Positions 13,332-19,904 of a stretch of DNA of 19,904 nt are shown here, in pieces (within the stretch, counting starts at the first letter, position 1; each line of letters begins with the position of its first letter). The stretch lies in assembly GCA_015494435.1 (NCBI GenBank), contig WGBH01000170.1:1-19904 (forward strand), written 5' to 3'. The notes under the pieces were generated by a model, which ran no database searches, was not told the DNA's origin, and saw only the letters and a program-made list of their open reading frames with translations. This stretch comes from Thiotrichaceae bacterium (GTDB lineage Bacteria > Pseudomonadota > Gammaproteobacteria > Thiotrichales > Thiotrichaceae). The translations under genes and the position numbers were made by a program.

Positions 13332-14909
13332 CTATAATACAATCACAAAAGTTGCCATAATCAAGAGCAATAAATAACGCGGTTTGGAGAGTAAGCTATC
13401 AATTTTCTCAATATAATACCCAAGATAATCCAGCCCATTGATCAAGCCATCACCACTGACTTTAAGCACCAGATTGTCTTCAAACCAATGCAATATCGAC
13501 GCGATTGCCTGCATTGTTTTACCCAATAAACCAGAGCCAATACCAATCTCGCTTTGTAGTTCAAAACGCCCTTGTTGATGTGCTTCCCAACTCGCTAAGG
13601 TGTTGAGCATATTCGCTTGCGAGGGCATTCCAGTCATACGATCAATCACCTGCTCATCAAAGACCTGCGCTTCGTGCGCCAATGCCTGTGTAGGACGGGT
13701 TAATAGCCAATTTGCCGTATCATCTAACCAAAATCGTTGCAAAGCTGCTGTATAAAGCCATTCTTTATTACTTAACCAAGTAGGAACAGGACGCGCAGGA
13801 CGATTGACCATTTGCATAAAAGAAGGCGCGTGTAAAAATTGATAGGCGCGCCAAATTGCATGGATCACCAAATGCACCAATGCCAAGGTGAATAATCCTA
13901 AACCAATCCAGATCATTATTAATCCCACTTGCAATAAGGTGGCAAACATAAAGGATGATTTAATATCCGTTTGAACTAAACCAACGAGATAGCTATAAAT
14001 AACCGTCACCGCACCAATAAAGAGAATGCCAAGCATTAAAAACGGTACTTGCATCAATAATGGCTCTAAACGTAGCAATAGATACACGCCTGCATGTACC
14101 ATAATTGAGCCATAAAATACCGCACTAGAGGGTGTTGGCCCTTCTAAAGCACGGGTAATCCAAGGCGAAAAAGGAAATTGCGCTGATTTAGCAAAGGCGG
14201 CCATCATAAAACCCGCCACAATAATGCCAATAAAAAGAGGTGATTCGGCTTTGCTCTGCATTGCCCTTAGCATTTCGTCCCATTCCACTGTTCCAAGCCA
14301 ATAGAAACAAAATGCAATCGCTAGCAAAAAACCTGCATCACCGATACGATTAGTGACAAAAGCGCGCCCTGCATTGCGAGTAGCCGTTTCACGATGCCAT
14401 GAATAAGCAATCAGCAAATAAGAACTGACCCCTGCTAGTTCCCAGCCAATAAAGGTCAATACCGCATTACCTGATAAAACAATCAATAACATCGCACTAT
14501 GAAACACACTCAGCAGAATAAAAAAGCGTTGAAAACCTGCTTCACGGTGTAAATAATTAATGCAAAAGCGATTAATAATTAGAATAATAAAGCCAATCAG
14601 CGTTGCCATTGTAAGGCTTAAATAATCCAGCAAAAAACTCACCTTGACTAAAAAGTCTCCCGATGCAAGCCATTGCCCTAATTCTATTTTTCCCTGCTGC
14701 CCATTAAGCAGTGCGCTGATACTAAGAAACAACGTCAGAACAAAAGAGAGGGTTGCCATACTGATGGTAATCGTTGCTGTTTCTTTTTCACCTGCTTCTT
14801 CACGATTCCAATTAAAAATAAAGCCCAATGCAATCGCCAATGCGGCAAGTAGTGGCAAGATGGGGATCAGTGCCACCGCTAAAGGAGTGATTGTATTCAT
14901 ATCAAACAT
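13332..14909 (-). CDS. NuoL-like proton-channel subunit, DabB-like, with C-terminal arm
   Basis: 525 aa, PF00361 family, NuoL/DabB type. N-terminal TM segments lead to FIGWELAGVSSYLLI (Glu157), WHRETATRNAGRAFVTNRIGDAGF (NuoL signature, 171-194), Lys241 in AFAKSAQFPFSPWI, His272 and TDIKSS (Lys317). The usual lysine of the HAFFKALLFL segment of NuoL is Arg354 in HAIWRAYQFLHAPS. The usual later core helices do not follow; instead about 150 mostly polar residues (370-510) end in one hydrophobic helix at the C-terminus. This recalls the lateral helix plus anchor of complex I NuoL. By position next to dabA it is the best candidate for the DabB partner. AGGTGA lies before the ATG, 68 bp after the dabA stop. 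Confidence 0.82.
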   Translation of the reverse strand: MFDMNTITPLAVALIPILPLLAALAIALGFIFNWNREEAGEKETATITISMATLSFVLTLFLSISALLNGQQGKIELGQWLASGDFLVKVSFLLDYLSLTMATLIGFIILIINRFCINYLHREAGFQRFFILLSVFHSAMLLIVLSGNAVLTFIGWELAGVSSYLLIAYSWHRETATRNAGRAFVTNRIGDAGFLLAIAFCFYWLGTVEWDEMLRAMQSKAESPLFIGIIVAGFMMAAFAKSAQFPFSPWITRALEGPTPSSAVFYGSIMVHAGVYLLLRLEPLLMQVPFLMLGILFIGAVTVIYSYLVGLVQTDIKSSFMFATLLQVGLIMIWIGLGLFTLALVHLVIHAIWRAYQFLHAPSFMQMVNRPARPVPTWLSNKEWLYTAALQRFWLDDTANWLLTRPTQALAHEAQVFDEQVIDRMTGMPSQANMLNTLASWEAHQQGRFELQSEIGIGSGLLGKTMQAIASILHWFEDNLVLKVSGDGLINGLDYLGYYIEKIDSLLSKPRYLLLLIMATFVIVL

Positions 14910-14977
14910 AAGTCATCACCTGCGCGGAATAATCTTTTCGTTTTTGCAAACATCCAAATAGTTTCATGAGCCAACCG

Positions 14978-17900
14978 TTAATTAACCTTGCTTTTTGAAT
15001 TCACGTTGGAACGTCCATTTTGCCGTTTAATTAAAGCAGGCCCCAAATGATCATAATGCCCTGAATACCAGTTAGAAGATTGCTCTACCGTTGCGAGTAG
15101 TTGTTGTTGTGAATCTTCCCATACTTCCCAGCCACGTACAGGATCAAAGGTACTAATCACGTCTGAATTTGGGTCTTTAGAGGAAAGTAAAATCCAACCA
15201 TTACCCACTAATTCTTGAATAGAAGCTTGGCGCATATAAATTTCTGTGAGCGTTTCAGTCGTGGCTTCCACCATCAATTGCAAGCGCATTGGTTCATGAA
15301 CTTCTATCATCTGCTGCGGTAGTCCTGTGCGTAAATCACTGTTTGCACCTTCCATTACCCCCAATAATCCTGATAAATTATGTACAATTTTAGAACCACA
15401 GCCATATTTTTCGTTATTCACGGCGGAAAAATAATATTCAAGACTAATACCCGCCCCCACAGGTCCTGCACTTAATAATAAACGCTCTAAAAAGCGACCT
15501 TCAGGATCGACACTGGCATCATAAGAAATCAAAAAACAACGCCGATCCATAAACAACCCTTGGGATAAATAACGTCGTCCGACAAAACCGACTGCAATCG
15601 TCGCGTGTCCTAACTCTGGGCGGGCTTGTGAATAATCCACTCCACGCGCTGCGATATGTTTAAGCGCACTACGAAGGGTCGGTTTTCTAGGTGCGGAAGC
15701 CAATTTACGACAGCGTTCATGGGCGGAATGCGCTCCTGCTAATTGCATCTCATTTTTTAGTTTTTTGAAATTTTCTTGCAAAGACAGAGGGATTAAGTCG
15801 GTATCATCCCAAACGACCCGCTCATTACAGGTATCATGCTCCCCGCATAAAAACCAACTATCATCAGGAATATCAATCCCGCGCGTAGATAATATTTCAC
15901 GAACAGCAGGTGTATTTGCCATTGCGGCAAAAACGCGCGCATTAGGTCCGCTAAATTTACCACTACATGCCCCACAACCATAAGCCGCCGCATGTGGATT
16001 GTTTTGATTGCGAGAATAATGTCCCATCATCACCACTAAAGGCGCAAAGTTTGCTAACAAACCATTGTCTTGTAAAAAATTTTCAACAATATCCGCTTGC
16101 TCATCCAAGCTATAACCAAGTTGATTATCTTTAACACTACGATTCCCTTTAATCGCATCAGCCAAATAATGAATACGGGTGGTTTTATTACCATCAAATC
16201 GGCTAATAATACGCTCGATGGTACGGTTCCAAGCCAAAGGAGCAATCGCTTTACCCGCCAAGATAAGCGCGGCAATCGGCGCATTAGCAACCATTAAAGC
16301 GGTTGAACCTAAGAAGCCCCGACGCGTTTCTTGCAAAACAGTATCTTGAAGGCGAATACGTTTGCCATAACGTTTTTGATACTGTTCAAGTTCCGCTTCA
16401 TGCCCTTGTTTCGCAATTTCTGTTATTTCATGCTCAGGTGTGACCACCACGGGACAAAGTGCTACGGGCTTATCGCTTTCAATACTATTCCAGTTCATCA
16501 CCACACCAAAAAAGGCGGCCGCCCCAAGGGTTTCAATCGCAGGATTAATATGTTCAAGATGACGACGAAAACCCTCTTCACGGTCATCCATGCAAAAAAT
16601 AACCTGTGCTTGTGGACGCTCTTTACGCTTTGCCCATGTGCCCCGTCCTTGATTTTGCTGTACCGCACTAAAGAGTTGATTGCGATAATGAATTTCATAG
16701 GCTTGTAATAATAAAAAACCAGCCGTTTCGCCTTGCATAGCCTCTACACAAGCAAATATTTCTTGCATTTGAGTTGGCTTTAATTGTCGTATTTCCTGAC
16801 CGCTAAGCCCTAAATGTTGTGCAAGACGGAACAAGCGCCAAGCATCGCGGTGTAAATGTCGCTCGGTTTTAGCATCAGATGCGGAGCTTTGTTTCCATGT
16901 CCAGATCATATGCGCTAAAGTAAGCCATTCACTCTCTCTATGCGTTTCAATGGAAGCACGCTCAATCAATTGTTGTGCCAAATTGATTAAATACTCAGGA
17001 AGATGCTGGTTATAGAGCATATGACGCACTAAAAACTCAGAATATTGGTAGCTAAAATAACCACGAAGCGTAGAGAGACTGCCTTCAATACGCCATAACT
17101 CACGACATAAGCGACCTACAAACAAATGTTCTAGCACCAATCGCACAGCGAGATAATCCATCATATTGACATTCACCTCATCAAGCCCATTATAGTCTGG
17201 ATGTTGATGTCGCCAGAAAAACATCCCAGACCACCCCGGAAGGTCTAATGCAAGATGCTCAAGATAATTTGCCCATTGATGTTGAGGAATATCCATGCGG
17301 GTTAATTCAGCTATGACCGTTTCTAACGCATCATCAGGTAAGGAATCAATATAATCTGCCCATTCAGGGATATTATTAAGCGCGCCGTATTGATCCTTGA
17401 GTGCACTTTGTTTCCAACTTTGATAAAAACCAATATGACCCTCTTTAGGATGCCATGCTGCCACCCCTTCATCTAACCAAGCACCTAAAAAACGAAGCAG
17501 ATATTCGAGTATATCCTCTTGCACATCAACCCCTGTAAGGCGTTGCAATAAGGTACGCAAACTTATCTTCGCGCCCACTTCATTTAATAATAATTCAAGC
17601 TGTTGTGAGGATGCTTTGCGTACCAAAGCGCCTATTTTAGATTGCCCACGCAAAAGAATATCCGCTTCATCTTTACCACTACTTTGCAATAAATTCTCGA
17701 ACATTTTGCTGGCTTGTTCTTGAGAAAGATTCAACATATCTTCCACATGTAGCATATTAGGATCTAAGTCCAAAGCTTCAATACAAGCATTCCATAAATC
17801 ACCCACAAGCTCCTGCTCAGTATTTAAACCCTGTGCCTTTGCTCGCGCTAATAGCGCACTTTTACTGTCATCTGGAATGTCTTTTTGCAATACCTGCAAC

Positions 17901-18358
17901 GCATTCGCTTCCTCTATTTGCCATTTCAATTGACAACTTGACAAAGGTTTAATCGGAAAAATCAAAGCGATACGATAAATATCTTTACGCAACACCACAC
18001 AGGTATTTATTGCATCGGTTGATTTAATATCCGTTGATTTAAAAAGGCATTTATCAGCTTCTAATTTTTCATCCTTTAATAAAACAGAATCCAAATCCCC
18101 ATCGTTGATACGCCCCTTCAAATAAGCATTACGAAATTTATCTTGTGACCAATAACTATAAGCCCCTATTAGCTCATTAGACGCTCGCATTGCCTCTTCA
18201 AATTTTAAATGTTGATAACCATGCAAAGTATTATGATGCACAAAATCACGAATAGAGGCTTGCGCTGGTAATACATGCTCAAAATGCTCCAAAACATGCA
18301 ATAACTCAGCACGAATATCTAAATTTTTAGACGCGGTATTGTGATCTTTAGTTGACAT
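14978..18358 (-). CDS. dabA: DabA: inorganic-carbon transporter subunit (DUF2309, UPF0753)
   Basis: DabA forms, with the membrane protein DabB, an energy-coupled system that accumulates bicarbonate; it is peripheral to the cytoplasmic membrane and resembles beta-carbonic anhydrase. From ATG 18358 it has 1126 aa, long for the family (about 800-1100). The four catalytic positions are present: Cys589 and Asp591 in FCMDDREEGFRRH, His780 in MMGHYSRNQNNPH and Cys795 in YGCGACSGKF. His to second Cys is 15 residues, as I recall for the characterised Halothiobacillus protein. The N-terminal ~240 residues are extra relative to the shorter proteins; FVHHNTLHGYQHL (about 39-51) is a known family motif. 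AGGAG is 6 nt before the ATG; a TTG six bases further up is too close. It overlaps the upstream NuoM-like stop by 11 bases, so the two are translationally coupled. Confidence 0.95.
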   Translation of the reverse strand: MSTKDHNTASKNLDIRAELLHVLEHFEHVLPAQASIRDFVHHNTLHGYQHLKFEEAMRASNELIGAYSYWSQDKFRNAYLKGRINDGDLDSVLLKDEKLEADKCLFKSTDIKSTDAINTCVVLRKDIYRIALIFPIKPLSSCQLKWQIEEANALQVLQKDIPDDSKSALLARAKAQGLNTEQELVGDLWNACIEALDLDPNMLHVEDMLNLSQEQASKMFENLLQSSGKDEADILLRGQSKIGALVRKASSQQLELLLNEVGAKISLRTLLQRLTGVDVQEDILEYLLRFLGAWLDEGVAAWHPKEGHIGFYQSWKQSALKDQYGALNNIPEWADYIDSLPDDALETVIAELTRMDIPQHQWANYLEHLALDLPGWSGMFFWRHQHPDYNGLDEVNVNMMDYLAVRLVLEHLFVGRLCRELWRIEGSLSTLRGYFSYQYSEFLVRHMLYNQHLPEYLINLAQQLIERASIETHRESEWLTLAHMIWTWKQSSASDAKTERHLHRDAWRLFRLAQHLGLSGQEIRQLKPTQMQEIFACVEAMQGETAGFLLLQAYEIHYRNQLFSAVQQNQGRGTWAKRKERPQAQVIFCMDDREEGFRRHLEHINPAIETLGAAAFFGVVMNWNSIESDKPVALCPVVVTPEHEITEIAKQGHEAELEQYQKRYGKRIRLQDTVLQETRRGFLGSTALMVANAPIAALILAGKAIAPLAWNRTIERIISRFDGNKTTRIHYLADAIKGNRSVKDNQLGYSLDEQADIVENFLQDNGLLANFAPLVVMMGHYSRNQNNPHAAAYGCGACSGKFSGPNARVFAAMANTPAVREILSTRGIDIPDDSWFLCGEHDTCNERVVWDDTDLIPLSLQENFKKLKNEMQLAGAHSAHERCRKLASAPRKPTLRSALKHIAARGVDYSQARPELGHATIAVGFVGRRYLSQGLFMDRRCFLISYDASVDPEGRFLERLLLSAGPVGAGISLEYYFSAVNNEKYGCGSKIVHNLSGLLGVMEGANSDLRTGLPQQMIEVHEPMRLQLMVEATTETLTEIYMRQASIQELVGNGWILLSSKDPNSDVISTFDPVRGWEVWEDSQQQLLATVEQSSNWYSGHYDHLGPALIKRQNGRSNVNSKSKVN

Positions 18359-19844
18359 GAGCAACTCCTAAAGCGGGTTTAATGGTATCAATAAAATGAT
18401 TCACGGAAGGAGTAATCAAATCAAGAAAAGGAGCAGGATAGAGTCCAAGCACAAGAATACCTACGCTTAATACCCCCGCCGCCAGCACTTCAACCACTTT
18501 TAAATCTTCAACCTTATCCGTTAGCGCTTTATTTGAGCCTGTAAACAAATGTTTGATGGTACGCACCCCATAGGTTGCACTGACCATCACAGCAAAGGAG
18601 AGAAAAATCATTGCCCACCCCCATACCTCAAAACCACCGAGCATCACATACAGTTCTGCAATGAATCCTGCCGTTCCCGGTAGCCCTGTACCAGCAATAA
18701 AGGCAAACACAATAAAAAAAGCAAAACGTGGCGTAACTTTTAATAGAGAACCATAATCATTGATATTCTTTGTCCCCGTGCGCTCATACAACAAGGAAAT
18801 CAACATAAATAACAGCGCAGCCACCAAACCATGTGCAAACATTTGATACACCGCACCCGTCATACCCGTAACATTCAAAGTCGAAAGACCCAGCAACAAA
18901 ACCCCCATATGCCCAACCGAAGAATAAGCAATCATTTTTTTTATATCCGACTGTCGCCATGCCAATAATGCACCATAGCCAATAGCAATTAAACCCAATA
19001 CCATTAACGGAGTTTGGAAGATAACAACCGCTTTAGGCAGAATAATAAGCGAAAGAATTAAACCGTAAGCCCCCATTTTGAGTAAAATACCCGACAGCAA
19101 AATACTCACAGGCCCCGGCGCTTCGACATGTGCTAAAGGCAACCAACCATGCAAAGGGAAAATAGGAATTTTGACCCCAAACCCGAGTAGCAAACCTAAG
19201 AAAATCCATGCTTGTTTTTCTGCACTTAGTTGTCTCGCCCCTGTTGCTATATCAGCAAAGGCAAAGGAATGAGCAGGCGTTGCATCAAATAAAATCAAAA
19301 AACTCAGTAACATAAAAACCGAGCCAGCCATCGTGTATAAGAAAAAATTGAGCGATGCCGTTTGACGCGCCTTCCCTCCCCAGCGATCAATCAAGAAAAA
19401 CAACGGTATTAAAGTCGCCTCCCAAAAGATGTAAAACAGCCCCCAATCACGCGCCATAAACACACCTAACACCGCAGCCTCCAAAACCAGCATCAATAAA
19501 TAATACCCTTTAGGATGATTTTTAATCGATGCAGAAGCCAGTATCGCAACCCAAACCAATAATGCCGTCAAAATCACCATCGGATAAGAAAAACCATCCA
19601 CTCCTAATGCAAAAGAAGTCCCCAAACGAGAATGCCATTTATACTCAAAACTCAACCACAAACCATCAGGATTAGGTACCACACTCCCCCATGTGATCAG
19701 ATAAATAGTAAACAATAAAGTAGCACTAGAATAAAAAATAGCAGTTTGACGAATCACTGCGGGTTTACTACTAGAGAGAAACCCTATTATAAAAGCACCA
19801 ATAAGGGGCAGTAGTAATAAAACAATAAGACTATGTAGCGACAT
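18348..19844 (-). CDS. NuoM-like proton-channel subunit A (first visible gene of the DabA operon)
   Basis: Polytopic inner-membrane protein of 498 aa, PF00361 family, NuoM pattern. Channel residues match complex I subunit M: Glu142 in FYIFWEATLIPLFFLI, Lys225 in GFGVKIPIFPLHGWLPLAH and Lys256 in ILLKMGAYGLI. It would carry protons and couple to DabA, whose start lies inside its last codons (11-base overlap). Start ATG 19844 is chosen because the N-terminus then matches the NuoM family (MSLHSLIVLLLLPLIGAF); the frame is open further to the window edge, but the added residues are poor in membrane helix features. The ribosome site is weak. It lies upstream of dabA, so the operon may start here. 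Confidence 0.85.
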   Translation of the reverse strand: MSLHSLIVLLLLPLIGAFIIGFLSSSKPAVIRQTAIFYSSATLLFTIYLITWGSVVPNPDGLWLSFEYKWHSRLGTSFALGVDGFSYPMVILTALLVWVAILASASIKNHPKGYYLLMLVLEAAVLGVFMARDWGLFYIFWEATLIPLFFLIDRWGGKARQTASLNFFLYTMAGSVFMLLSFLILFDATPAHSFAFADIATGARQLSAEKQAWIFLGLLLGFGVKIPIFPLHGWLPLAHVEAPGPVSILLSGILLKMGAYGLILSLIILPKAVVIFQTPLMVLGLIAIGYGALLAWRQSDIKKMIAYSSVGHMGVLLLGLSTLNVTGMTGAVYQMFAHGLVAALLFMLISLLYERTGTKNINDYGSLLKVTPRFAFFIVFAFIAGTGLPGTAGFIAELYVMLGGFEVWGWAMIFLSFAVMVSATYGVRTIKHLFTGSNKALTDKVEDLKVVEVLAAGVLSVGILVLGLYPAPFLDLITPSVNHFIDTIKPALGVAHVN

Positions 19845-19875
19845 TATGACAACCCAAAGGTAATTTAGGCGGCAT

Positions 19876-19904
19876 AATGTACTCTTAAAAAAGAAAATTC
19901 TCAA
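19876..19904 (-). promoter_or_regulatory. Candidate promoter of the DabA operon (at window edge)
   Basis: On the minus strand TTGAGA (19904-19899), a 17-nt spacer and TACATT (19881-19876) match sigma-70 elements at 5/6 and 4/6 positions. The start would be near 19868, leaving a leader of about 24 nt before ATG 19844. The region is AT-rich, so the match could be by chance, and the operon could instead run in from outside the window. Confidence 0.35.

Noticed and set aside
16331..16708. Open frame of 125 codons opposite dabA, and several similar short frames in the dab and hsl genes
   Set aside because: Antisense frames in genes with strong protein similarity; no recognisable domains.
10293..19844. 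The whole operon as a respiratory complex I (nuo) or Mrp antiporter cluster
   Set aside because: No nuoA-K or other redox subunits and no MrpB-G genes are present; DabA in the middle of the operon points to carbon transport.

Overview
The window looks like chromosomal DNA of an AT-rich (roughly 40% GC by eye) gammaproteobacterium. RelA, FtsY, HslVU-DUF971, HisI and YidD are all of gammaproteobacterial type. A large DabA (DUF2309) inorganic-carbon transport locus suggests a chemolithoautotroph, perhaps a sulfur oxidiser of the Thiotrichales type. That placement is inference; no rRNA or phylogenetic marker was tested.

Layout, left to right. (1) 1-671: 3' part of ftsY, plus strand, convergent with a secreted alpha/beta hydrolase (766-1602, minus). 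(2) 1614-4979: a plus-strand run of a HAD phosphatase, relA (ppGpp synthetase with a degenerate hydrolase site) and a GNAT acetyltransferase. (3) 5061-5565: a cold-shock protein gene with a strong promoter, a leader of about 150 nt and a bidirectional terminator. (4) 5554-8507: a minus-strand heat-shock operon hslV-hslU-DUF971-hisI-yidD behind a good sigma-32-type promoter. (5) 8575-9715: a putative lipoprotein with a basic Gln/Arg-rich linker and a lysozyme-like C-terminal part; a perfect 13-bp hairpin lies just upstream of its start. (6) 9985-10323: a decayed TnpB (IS200/IS605-type) 3' fragment abutting or overlapping the end of the next operon. (7) 10293-19844: a tight minus-strand operon of five genes, in transcription order NuoM-like A, DabA, NuoL-like, NuoM-like B, NuoM-like C.

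The fifth operon is the most interesting part. DabA is a beta-carbonic-anhydrase-like protein that, with a single proton-channel partner (DabB), takes up inorganic carbon using the membrane potential. Here a long DabA (1126 aa) keeps all four expected active-site residues and sits with four antiporter-like (PF00361) subunits but no redox subunits. The NuoL-like subunit has a core ending early and a long C-terminal segment with a final membrane helix, which recalls the lateral helix of complex I. One NuoM-like subunit has Arg in place of the key TM7 Lys. Together these suggest a complex-I-like membrane arm dedicated to driving carbon uptake. This is inference from gene content; no RuBisCO or carboxysome gene is in the window.
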